Source: Flavobacteriales bacterium (GTDB taxonomy: Bacteria; Bacteroidota; Bacteroidia; Flavobacteriales_F; PHOS-HE28). Taken from it: a DNA stretch of 64,000 nucleotides. Positions 24,319 to 31,855 of this stretch are shown one piece after another; the stretch's first letter is position 1, and every line of letters begins with the position of its first letter. Under the pieces are notes generated by a model that worked only from the letters and a program-made list of their open reading frames with translations, was not told the origin of the DNA and searched no databases. The position numbers and the translations under genes were made by a program. The DNA is taken from assembly GCA_016715895.1 (NCBI GenBank), contig JADJXH010000003.1:434001-498000 (forward strand). Reading direction: 5' to 3'.

Positions 24319-25272
24319 ATGGCGCTCTTCGGACTCTTCGGCAAGGACCGACCCCAGGCTTCGGCCGATCGTGCCGCCCTGAGCGCGGGGCTTGAACGAT
24401 CGCGCGGCGGACTGCTGGGCAAGCTCGGCCGGATGCTGGTGGGGCGCACCACCGTGGACGATGCCGTCCTCGACGACCTGGAGGAGGTGCTGGTGAGCAG
24501 CGATGTGGGGGTGGACACGACCCTGTCGATCATCCGCCGCGTGCAGGAGCGCGTGGCCCGGGACAAGTACGTGGGCGCCGCCGAACTGGACCGCATCCTC
24601 AGGGAGGAGATCATCGATCTGATGAAGGACCCTCCCCCGGTCAGGACGGACGCCAAGCCCTACGTGATCATGGTGGTGGGTGTCAACGGTGTGGGCAAGA
24701 CCACGACCATCGGCAAGCTGGCCCATCGCTTGAAGAAGAGCGGGCTGAGCGTGATGCTGGGTGCCGCGGACACCTTCCGCGCCGCCGCCGTGGACCAGTT
24801 GCGGATCTGGAGCGAGCGCGTGGGGGTGCCCATGGTATCGCAGGGCATGGGGGCCGACCCCGCCGCGGTGGCCTACGATGCGGTGGAGAGCGCCAAGGCC
24901 CGGGGCGCCGACGTGGTCATCATCGACACCGCCGGCCGCCTGCACAACAAGGTGAACCTGATGCACGAGCTCACCAAGGTGCGCAACGTGATGCGCAAGG
25001 TGGTGCCCGATGCCCCCCACGAGGTGCTGCTCGTGCTGGACGCCAGCACCGGGCAGAACGCCATGGAGCAGGCGCGACAGTTCACCAAGGCCACGGACGT
25101 GACGGCGCTGGCGCTGACCAAGATCGACGGTACGGCGAAGGGCGGGGTGGCCATCGGCATCAGCCATGAGTTCCAGGTGCCGATCCGCTACCTCGGGATC
25201 GGGGAGGGGATCGACGACCTCCAGGAGTTCGATCGGCGGACCTTCGTGGAAGGCCTCTTTGCGCGCGAGTGA
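24319..25272 (+). CDS. ftsY: FtsY, signal recognition particle receptor GTPase
   Basis: 317 residues from ATG 24319 (MALFGLFGKDRPQ); starts at 24301 and 24313 are also in frame. There is no long acidic A domain, as usual in Bacteroidota. The NG domain is complete: N-domain helix bundle, G1 GVNGVGKTTTIGKLA, G2 DTFRAAAVDQL, G3 DTAGRLHNKVNLM, G4 TKIDGTAKGG and the closing GIGEGIDDLQ with F in EFDRRTFVEGLF. It docks SRP-ribosome complexes at the inner membrane and hydrolyses GTP together with Ffh. Convergent with the SiaC-like gene, with a 7-nt gap. Confidence 0.96.
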   Translation: MALFGLFGKDRPQASADRAALSAGLERSRGGLLGKLGRMLVGRTTVDDAVLDDLEEVLVSSDVGVDTTLSIIRRVQERVARDKYVGAAELDRILREEIIDLMKDPPPVRTDAKPYVIMVVGVNGVGKTTTIGKLAHRLKKSGLSVMLGAADTFRAAAVDQLRIWSERVGVPMVSQGMGADPAAVAYDAVESAKARGADVVIIDTAGRLHNKVNLMHELTKVRNVMRKVVPDAPHEVLLVLDASTGQNAMEQARQFTKATDVTALALTKIDGTAKGGVAIGISHEFQVPIRYLGIGEGIDDLQEFDRRTFVEGLFARE

Positions 25273-25279
25273 CCGGGGA

Positions 25280-25687
25280 TCAGACCGCCCGGCGCTCACC
25301 GGAGCCGCCGTCGCCGGTCATCTCGATATCCATCTTCACCCCGAGGAGCTCGGCGAAGTAGGTGCTGGACTCGAGCATGAACTCGTCATCCTCCTCCACC
25401 ACCCAGATGATGCGCACCGGGGTCCCCATGAGCTGGGCCTCGCGCACCCTGCCCAGCAGGATGTAGAGCGCCTTCAGGGAGGAGGAGTTGAAGTAGGTGA
25501 GCGCGATGCGCAGGGTCACGGCTGCGCGGTTCACCGACAGGAAGATGTCCAGCCACTGGACGATCGGCTGGTAGAACTCCTGGGCGTGCTCGGGGATGGA
25601 TACCCCGGTGATGGAACACTGGCCGGACGCGGGCTCGAAATGCACTTCGGGCGTGGTCCGGGTGGCGGGGATGTGGAGCGTCTGCAT
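25280..25687 (-). CDS. SiaC-like regulatory phosphoprotein (DUF1987), operon copy
   Basis: 135 residues, MQTLHIPATRTTPEVHFEPA. The phospho-site region reads TYFNSSSLKALYILL, a Ser at the position where the solitary copy at 4446 and Pseudomonas SiaC carry Thr; VRIIWVVEEDDEFMLESS is the conserved C-terminal part. It lies 9 nt downstream of the SiaB-like kinase, as last gene of a four-gene unit with a response regulator and histidine kinase. By analogy it is phosphorylated by the kinase and then changes partner. No diguanylate cyclase or PP2C phosphatase is present nearby, so the output is unknown. Confidence 0.82.
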   Translation of the reverse strand: MQTLHIPATRTTPEVHFEPASGQCSITGVSIPEHAQEFYQPIVQWLDIFLSVNRAAVTLRIALTYFNSSSLKALYILLGRVREAQLMGTPVRIIWVVEEDDEFMLESSTYFAELLGVKMDIEMTGDGGSGERRAV

Positions 25688-25696
25688 CGGTCGGGA

Positions 25697-26191
25697 TCAG
25701 GATCGGAGGAGGGTGGTCACCTGGCTGGTGCAGCGGTACACACCGTCGGGTTCAGGGCGGACGTCGGCGGTGATGCGGTTGCCCACCTTGCGGGCGATCT
25801 GCAGCATGCCCAGGCCGGCGCCGCCCTTCTCACCGAAGGCGGGGTCCTGCAGCTGCTGCTTGAAGGCATCGGCGATCTGCTCGGAGGTCATGCTCTGGAT
25901 GGAGGCCACGATGGCCAGCAGGCGCTCTGCGTCGGCCTTGTCCGCCAGGTTGCTGATCTCGATGACCAGCTCGGGGCCCTGGATGCGCCATTGGAAGGAG
26001 ACGCTGCCGGCCGAGCAGTAGCGCTGCGCGTTGTCCAGCAGTTCCACGGCCACACCGAAGAGCTTCTTCAGGTCGCCGCGCGAGCCCAGGTTGGTTAGGG
26101 CGATGGCCATCAGCAGGTCGGTGAGCTGCACGCGCACCTCACTGTTGAGCAGGCCTTCGTACCGGATGAGGTTGCTGTTGGGGGCGTTCAT
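25697..26191 (-). CDS. SiaB-family protein kinase
   Basis: 164 residues from ATG 26191 (MNAPNSNLIRYEGLLNSEVR). It shows a GHKL-type fold: the N-box-like VAVELLDNAQRYCS, and the glycine-rich GGAGLGMLQIARKVG near the C-terminus, as in SiaB/DUF6272 kinases, which are related to anti-sigma-factor-type kinases. The expected activity is Ser/Thr phosphorylation of the SiaC-like protein encoded 9 nt downstream. It starts 34 nt after the histidine kinase gene. Confidence 0.8.
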   Translation of the reverse strand: MNAPNSNLIRYEGLLNSEVRVQLTDLLMAIALTNLGSRGDLKKLFGVAVELLDNAQRYCSAGSVSFQWRIQGPELVIEISNLADKADAERLLAIVASIQSMTSEQIADAFKQQLQDPAFGEKGGAGLGMLQIARKVGNRITADVRPEPDGVYRCTSQVTTLLRS

Positions 26192-26225
26192 CGCAGCCGC
26201 TTGAACGCACCCCGGCCCCGATGGG

Positions 26226-29200
26226 TTACGCCGATGGCAGGGCCAGTTCCACGGTGGTGCCACCGGGCCCGCTGTCGATCGTGGCCCTGGCATGCAGCAG
26301 CCGCATGCACTCGGAGATGATCACGTAGCCCAGGCCGAGGGCCGTACCACCGGCGCGGCCGTGCCCATCGTCCAGGCCCTCCAGCTCCTTGCGGATCCGG
26401 TCCAGTTGTTCAAGGCTCATCCCGGTCCCATCATCGCTCACCCGCAGGACGATGCCCGGGTGATCCGCCAGGTCGAGGGTGATGCATCGGGCCCGGCCAT
26501 GCACCACGGCGTTCATCAGCAGGTTGTTGAGCACGATGGCCAGCACGTCCGGGTCCGTCATCACCTGGGTGCCGGCGGGCACCGAATTGCGCAGGTCGAT
26601 GGTGCCGCTCAGTTCCGCGATGCGGTCGATCGCCCCACCCACGAACCGATGGAGGTCGACCTGCACACGACGATCGGGGTCCTGCACATGGCGCGAGCGC
26701 ACCCAGCCGAGCAGGTCGCTGGCATTGGTGAAGAGCTTCCGGGTGGCCCCTTCCAGGTCCTGCAGCGTAAGGCCGAGCTCCCCGGGGTCCTCGCGCCGCT
26801 CGTGCATCACGCGGGCGTCGCGGGCCACACGCGACACGAAGCGGAGCGGGTGCACCAGGTCGTGGGCGATGATGGCGATGAGCTTGTCCTGGTGGTGGAG
26901 GGCGGCCTTCAGGTCGTCGTTGGCGGCGGAGAGCGCCTGGGTCCGGGCCTTCACAAGTGAGCCGAGCCTCGCGTTGGCCGCCCGCAACCGGAGCAGGTTC
27001 CAGCGATGCAAGGCCAGGCCGACCAGGGCGCCGAGCATCACGAAGCCCAGCCCCGCCCACCAGCTGCGGTACCAGGGGAAGGGCACGGCCAGGAGCACGG
27101 CGAAAGCCTCGGGTTCACTGCGCAACGCCCCGCCCACCTTGCGCAGCACCAAGCGCGTTTCGCCCGGGGGCAGCAGACCGAGCCGCACCTCATCGCGGTC
27201 GCTGCTCAGCAGGGTCCAGCCCTCCTGCAGGCCTTCCAACCGCAGTTCGAGCTGCACCTGCGAGGCGTTCCCCCAGTGGGCGAGGGCGTACTGTAGCACC
27301 ACCTCGCCATGGTCGGCGGGCAGGGACACACGCTCGCCCAGGGGAATGGCCACACCATCCACCTTGAGGGCGGTGGCCTGAAGGCGGGCGCCGGGCCAGG
27401 GGTCGGGCACGGTGGCGGGATCGAAGCGCACCAGGCCGCGCATGGACGGGAAGGACAGTTCGCCGGCGGACAGGGCGAGGTAGGCCGGCACGCAGCCTCC
27501 GTTGAGCTCGGAGCCCATCAGCCCATCCTCCTCGTCGAAGCGGCCCATGAAGGGCCGTTGCGTGCTGTCCGCCACCCAGGCCTCCAGGTCGCGCCAGGTG
27601 GTCCGCAGCAAACCGTTGTTGGTCGAGATCCACAGGGCCCCGAGGGCGTCGGGGGCGAACGCGTGCGTGTGCAGCAGCGCACCGCGTTCATCCATCGGCA
27701 GGCGGCGCAGGGAAAGCCCATCGTGGACGAAGGCCCCCTGTCCGTAAGTGCCAACGAGCATCAGATCGCCCCGGCGGTACAGGGCGCGCACACATGTTCC
27801 CGTGAGCCCCGGGACAGGAGCGGGTCGTTGAACGGGACCGGTGCCCAGGATGAAGGCGCCCCCGCAGGTGCCGAACCACCATCGCCCATCCGGTGCGCGG
27901 CAGAGCGTGACGGGGTCGTGGCCCGGCTCCAACCCCTCGAACACCACCGACCAATGGATGCTGTCGTTGCGCACCAGGCCGAAGGCGGAACGGCTCACGG
28001 CCCAGAGCGTGTCATTCTCCAGCACCATGGTGGTGCGTCCGTCGGTGCTGTTGGCCACGGCGGTCGAGCGACCGGTGGCGGGATCGAAGCGCTCGATGCC
28101 GACGCGGCTTTTGAAGTACAAACCGCCCGTCCGGTCGCGGGCCAGGGAAAAGGGGTCCAGTCGGTTCAGCGGTCCCGGGGCCGGCCTGCAGCCCGCACCA
28201 TCCAAAAGCACGCCGCTGCCCTGGTGATCCACCGTGAAGGTGTGCCCGTCCGGCAGTTCGGCCTGACCATAGAAGGAGTTGCCGCCGAGGAGGCCGGGAT
28301 CCGCGCAGGCCCGTGTGTTGAACCACTGCCGGCGATGGAGGAAGAGGCCCTGGGTGACCGTGGACGTGGCGAGCACGGTGGCCGTTCCATCGAAGAGCAT
28401 CTGGGAGATGTCCGAAGGCGGGGGCGGATCCACATCGATGGGGATCCCCTGCAGGCTGATGGTCCCGTTCACAGCGAGCTCCCAGAAGAGTTGGAGGCGA
28501 CCGTCCCGCAGGTGGAGGACGAAGGGTCGGCCGGCCTGCTCGAACCAGCGACCACCCGGTGGGACCGCGGGTTCCAGGGCGACGGGCAGGAGGGTGCCCG
28601 TGTCCGGGTCGAACCGGGAGACCGAGCCGTCCGCGTTCACCACATGAACGCCGGAGGGCAGGCCGAACAGGGCCAGGGGCGGCGCCGGCAGTTCAAGCGT
28701 GCCGGCTTTCACCGTGTCGTTCCACCAGCTGAGCCTTCGGTCCTGCACAAGGAGCCACGACACGCTGTCCTGCGCACAGGTGCGCAACCCGGTCCAGCCG
28801 TTCCGGGCCGCGGTGCGCAGCAGGAACAGGAGCTGGCGCTCGGAGGGCATGGTGCCGGAGGGGTGGGGGGGCGTGGTCGCCGTGGTGGTGAGCGGAAGGG
28901 GCCCTGCGGTCCGCAATCGGTGAACGACGCCGGAAGCGCCGATGGTGAACAGCCCGCCGGTGGCGGTGCGCAGCAGGTGCACCAACGGGCGGGGGGCCGT
29001 GGCCCCGTTCATGGGCACGGCGCGCACGAAGCGCCCGTCGCACCGGGCCAGGCCACCCTGCGTGGTGAGCCACAGGAAGCCATGCTCGTCCCACGCCATG
29101 TCGCCCACACTGCTCTGGGGCAGGCCGTTCCTGTTCGTGAAGTGGCGCCACCCGGCGTAGCGCTGTGCGGACGCCTCCAACGCCGGTCCGAGCGTGAGCA

Positions 29201-29237
29201 GCAGACCCAGCAGGCCGATCAGCCGCCTCGAGGCCAT
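26226..29237 (-). CDS. Sensor histidine kinase with two-component-regulator beta-propeller
   Basis: 1003 residues. Signal peptide (LIGLLGLLLTLGPALEASAQ), then a large periplasmic propeller of reg_prop type (FTNRNGLPQSSVGDMAWDEH, GFLWLTTQGGLARCDG, LWISTNNGLLRT) and a Y_Y_Y-like domain (LRLEGLQEGWTLLSSDRDEV). A transmembrane helix lies near 725-745, then a coiled coil. The H-box is IIAHDLVHPLRFVS (His near 790), N-box NNLLMNAVVHG, G1 SDDGTGMS and G2 GTALGLGYVI. It should phosphorylate the response regulator encoded upstream; the genes overlap at TGATG. No receiver domain is fused. Signal unknown; such propellers often sense glycans in Bacteroidota. Confidence 0.9.
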   Translation of the reverse strand: MASRRLIGLLGLLLTLGPALEASAQRYAGWRHFTNRNGLPQSSVGDMAWDEHGFLWLTTQGGLARCDGRFVRAVPMNGATAPRPLVHLLRTATGGLFTIGASGVVHRLRTAGPLPLTTTATTPPHPSGTMPSERQLLFLLRTAARNGWTGLRTCAQDSVSWLLVQDRRLSWWNDTVKAGTLELPAPPLALFGLPSGVHVVNADGSVSRFDPDTGTLLPVALEPAVPPGGRWFEQAGRPFVLHLRDGRLQLFWELAVNGTISLQGIPIDVDPPPPSDISQMLFDGTATVLATSTVTQGLFLHRRQWFNTRACADPGLLGGNSFYGQAELPDGHTFTVDHQGSGVLLDGAGCRPAPGPLNRLDPFSLARDRTGGLYFKSRVGIERFDPATGRSTAVANSTDGRTTMVLENDTLWAVSRSAFGLVRNDSIHWSVVFEGLEPGHDPVTLCRAPDGRWWFGTCGGAFILGTGPVQRPAPVPGLTGTCVRALYRRGDLMLVGTYGQGAFVHDGLSLRRLPMDERGALLHTHAFAPDALGALWISTNNGLLRTTWRDLEAWVADSTQRPFMGRFDEEDGLMGSELNGGCVPAYLALSAGELSFPSMRGLVRFDPATVPDPWPGARLQATALKVDGVAIPLGERVSLPADHGEVVLQYALAHWGNASQVQLELRLEGLQEGWTLLSSDRDEVRLGLLPPGETRLVLRKVGGALRSEPEAFAVLLAVPFPWYRSWWAGLGFVMLGALVGLALHRWNLLRLRAANARLGSLVKARTQALSAANDDLKAALHHQDKLIAIIAHDLVHPLRFVSRVARDARVMHERREDPGELGLTLQDLEGATRKLFTNASDLLGWVRSRHVQDPDRRVQVDLHRFVGGAIDRIAELSGTIDLRNSVPAGTQVMTDPDVLAIVLNNLLMNAVVHGRARCITLDLADHPGIVLRVSDDGTGMSLEQLDRIRKELEGLDDGHGRAGGTALGLGYVIISECMRLLHARATIDSGPGGTTVELALPSA

Positions 29238-29887
29238 CAATGCACGCCCTTGCGGTGCAGCTGCACCACCGTCTGCAGGTCAAGGATGTTGCTCACCCCG
29301 AGCTTGTCGTAGATCCGGATCTTATAGGTGCCCACGGTGGAGATCCCCAGCCCGAGCGTTTCGGCGACATCCTTCACCCCGGCACCGGTGAGCAGCAGAT
29401 CGAGCACCATGAGCTCCCGGGCCGAGAGCCGCTCCAGCGGGTTCGTATCCAATACCATGGTTCCCGGGCGCGGGGTGCGCACGGCGAGGTCGGGGTTCAG
29501 GTAGGGCTTGCCGGACAGCACGGTGTCCACGGCGGTCACCACGTCCTCTTCGGCGGCATCCTTGCTCACGTAGCCCATGGCGCCCATCTTCATGGCCTTC
29601 GTCCCGTAGAGGCGCACAGGGTTCATGGAGTACACGAGCACGGGAGGCTGCGCCGGGTCGTTGCACAGCTTCGGCAGGATGTCCATGCCGTTGCCGTCCG
29701 GCAGTTGCAGATCGAGCACCAGCAGGTCGGGCCGGGGCGACCGGCCCAGTCGGATCCGCAAACCGGCCAGATCGGCCACTTCCTCCACGCTCACCTGAGG
29801 CAGGCGGAGGGCCATGAGGTTCTTGAATCCACGCCGCACGATGGTGTGGTCGTCGGCGATGAGGATGAGGGGGTGGTCCTTGGACAT
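29237..29887 (-). CDS. NarL/FixJ-type response regulator
   Basis: 216 residues from ATG 29887 (MSKDHPLILIADDHTIVRRG). The receiver has the acidic pair ADDH, the phospho-acceptor Asp in LLVLDLQLPDGNG and the conserved Lys in GYVSKDA. The C-terminal LuxR helix-turn-helix is LSARELMVLDLLLTGAGVKD with IYDKLGVSN. First gene of the operon response regulator, histidine kinase, SiaB-like, SiaC-like, all minus strand. A -7 box TACCTTGC sits 7 nt before the start. Confidence 0.93.
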   Translation of the reverse strand: MSKDHPLILIADDHTIVRRGFKNLMALRLPQVSVEEVADLAGLRIRLGRSPRPDLLVLDLQLPDGNGMDILPKLCNDPAQPPVLVYSMNPVRLYGTKAMKMGAMGYVSKDAAEEDVVTAVDTVLSGKPYLNPDLAVRTPRPGTMVLDTNPLERLSARELMVLDLLLTGAGVKDVAETLGLGISTVGTYKIRIYDKLGVSNILDLQTVVQLHRKGVH

Positions 29888-29894
29888 GGTCCGT

Positions 29895-29902
29895 GCAAGG
29901 TA
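29895..29902 (-). promoter_or_regulatory. -7 promoter element TACCTTGC for the two-component/Sia operon
   Basis: Minus-strand TACCTTGC ends 7 nt before ATG 29887. The same variant occurs at 42631-42638 on the plus strand. With rimO's box at 29945 it forms a divergent promoter region of 89 bp. Confidence 0.45.
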
Positions 29903-29944
29903 CGCGGTCCGGACGGGCGCACCAATGCCGGCGGGCATCCGGCA

Positions 29945-29952
29945 TACCTTCG
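29945..29952 (+). promoter_or_regulatory. -7 promoter element TACCTTCG for rimO
   Basis: TAnnTTCG variant, 24 nt before ATG 29977. Confidence 0.5.
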
Positions 29953-29976
29953 CGGACCCGCTCCCGGCGCCACCGC

Positions 29977-31287
29977 ATGAAGGCCCGCACCCGCAAGCCC
30001 ACCAAGGTCAACGTCGTCACCCTCGGCTGCTCCAAGAACACCTTCGACAGCGAGGTGATGATGGCCCAGCTGAAGGCCAACGGCATCGCCGTGGAGCACG
30101 AGGCCCGGCCCGATGGCCACAATGTGGTGGTGATCAACACCTGCGGCTTCATCGAGAACGCCAAGCAGGAGAGCATCGACACCATCCTGGGCTGGGCGGC
30201 GGCCAAGGACCGCGGCGAGGTGGAGAAGGTGTACGTGACCGGCTGCCTCAGCCAGCGCTACGCACCGGAACTGAAGGAGGGCATTCCCCAGGTGGACGCC
30301 TGGTTCGGCACGCGAGACCTGCCCCGCCTGCTCAAGACCCTCAAGGCCGACTACAAGCACGAGCTGGTGGGGGAGCGGCTCCTCACCACCCCGGCGCACT
30401 TCGCCTACTTCAAGATCAGCGAGGGCTGCGACCGCAAGTGCTCCTTCTGCGCCATCCCGCTCATGCGCGGCAGGCACGTCAGCACGCCCATGGAGCAGCT
30501 CGTCACCAACGCCCGGAACCTCGCCGCGCAGGGGGTGAAAGAGCTCATGCTGATCGCGCAGGACCTGACGTATTACGGGCTCGACCTGTACGGCAAACGC
30601 AACCTGGCCGAACTGCTCGAACGCTTGAGCGATGTGGGGGGCATCGACTGGATCCGACTGCACTACGCCTTCCCCAGCGGTTTCCCGATGGAGGTGCTGG
30701 ACGTGATGCGCGCGCGGACGAACATCTGCAACTACCTGGACATGCCGCTGCAGCACGGCAGCACCCGCATGCTTACGCGCATGCGGCGCGGCATCACGCA
30801 GGAGAAGACCGAGGCCTTGGTGAACACCATCCGCGACAAGGTGCCCGGCATCGCCATCCGCACCACGCTCATCGCCGGTTTCCCGGGCGAGACCGAAGCG
30901 GACCATGCCGACAACCTGCGCTGGATCGAACGCATGCGCTTCGACCGGCTGGGGGCCTTCACCTACAGCCACGAGGAGCAGACGCACGCCCATTCGATGG
31001 AGGACGACGTGCCCGCCGAGGTGAAGGAACAGCGCGCCCAGGAGATCATGGACCTTCAGGCCGGCATCAGCCTGGAGTTGAACCAGACCAAGGTGGGCAG
31101 GGTCTTCCGCGTGCTGGTGGACAAGGCGGAAGGCGGGCATTACATCGCCCGCACCGAGTTCGACAGCCCCGAGGTGGACAACGAGGTGCTGATCCCCACC
31201 GAGGGCAACTACCTCCGCATCGGCGACTTCGCCGAGGTGCGGATCACCGCGGCGCGGGAGCACCACCTGGAGGCAGTGCCGGTCTAG
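29977..31287 (+). CDS. rimO: RimO, ribosomal protein uS12 methylthiotransferase
   Basis: 436 residues, MKARTRKPTKVNVVTLGCSK. The N-terminal UPF0004 domain has its three cluster cysteines (LGCSKNTFDSE, NTCGFIENAK, TGCLSQRY). The radical SAM motif CxxxCxxC is CDRKCSFC in FKISEGCDRKCSFCAIP. The C-terminal TRAM domain closes with VLIPTEGNYLRIGDFAEVRI. It transfers a methylthio group to the uS12 aspartate. IPLMRGRH and DMPLQHGSTRML fit RimO rather than MiaB. Its stop overlaps that of the convergent haem-binding gene at CTAG. Confidence 0.95.
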   Translation: MKARTRKPTKVNVVTLGCSKNTFDSEVMMAQLKANGIAVEHEARPDGHNVVVINTCGFIENAKQESIDTILGWAAAKDRGEVEKVYVTGCLSQRYAPELKEGIPQVDAWFGTRDLPRLLKTLKADYKHELVGERLLTTPAHFAYFKISEGCDRKCSFCAIPLMRGRHVSTPMEQLVTNARNLAAQGVKELMLIAQDLTYYGLDLYGKRNLAELLERLSDVGGIDWIRLHYAFPSGFPMEVLDVMRARTNICNYLDMPLQHGSTRMLTRMRRGITQEKTEALVNTIRDKVPGIAIRTTLIAGFPGETEADHADNLRWIERMRFDRLGAFTYSHEEQTHAHSMEDDVPAEVKEQRAQEIMDLQAGISLELNQTKVGRVFRVLVDKAEGGHYIARTEFDSPEVDNEVLIPTEGNYLRIGDFAEVRITAAREHHLEAVPV

Positions 31288-31748
31288 TCCGTCTGCTCGG
31301 ACGAACCGCCGCCGGCCAGCCCGCTGAAATACCCGGTGAGCGCCACGCGCTGCTCCTTGGAAAGGCGGGCGTCACCGTGCGTCCACGTGTACTCGGTGAG
31401 CGGCATCTCCTCCTTCTTGATCATCTCGATGGCCTCATCGGCCACATGGGCGCGGTCATCGGCCGGGTAGCTGCCCCAGTTGGAGGCGTCGAAGTGCTCG
31501 CGGCCCTCGTCGATGTGGTGCTGCAGCCACCAGTTCACGGGTGTGATGGCCGCGTACCACGGATAGCGGGGCTGACCGCTGTGGCAGTCGGTGCAGGCCG
31601 CGCGCAGCAGCTGCTCCACCTCGGCGGATGGGCCGGTGAGCGCGATGAGGTCGCGGGAGGGGTCCAGCGGCTCGGCCGTGCGCGCGGGTCGGATGAACTG
31701 GGCGGCGCCGAAGAGGGCCACCAGGATCAGGAGAAGGCGGTTGCGCAT
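31284..31748 (-). CDS. Haem-binding domain protein (cytochrome-like)
   Basis: 154 residues. Signal or anchor segment MRNRLLLILVALFGAAQFIR; one haem motif CTDCH in LRAACTDCHSGQPRYPWYAA; NWWLQHHIDEGREHF is typical of the Haem_bd family (PF14376). It is a periplasmic single-haem protein of unknown electron partner. The start at 31748 lies 13 nt after the minus-strand box TACCTTTC (31762-31769). Confidence 0.88.
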   Translation of the reverse strand: MRNRLLLILVALFGAAQFIRPARTAEPLDPSRDLIALTGPSAEVEQLLRAACTDCHSGQPRYPWYAAITPVNWWLQHHIDEGREHFDASNWGSYPADDRAHVADEAIEMIKKEEMPLTEYTWTHGDARLSKEQRVALTGYFSGLAGGGSSEQTD

Positions 31749-31761
31749 GGGCGATGTGCCC

Positions 31762-31769
31762 GAAAGGTA
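31762..31769 (-). promoter_or_regulatory. -7 promoter element TACCTTTC for the haem-binding gene
   Basis: Minus-strand TACCTTTC followed by G, 13 nt upstream of ATG 31748. Confidence 0.4.
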
Positions 31770-31855
31770 GGCGGTGTGCTCCGCGTGCGGGGACAGGCGC
31801 AGCAGGGCCGATCCGCCAGCATGATGCGGAGGGGGCTGATCGCCCGGTGCGGCGT

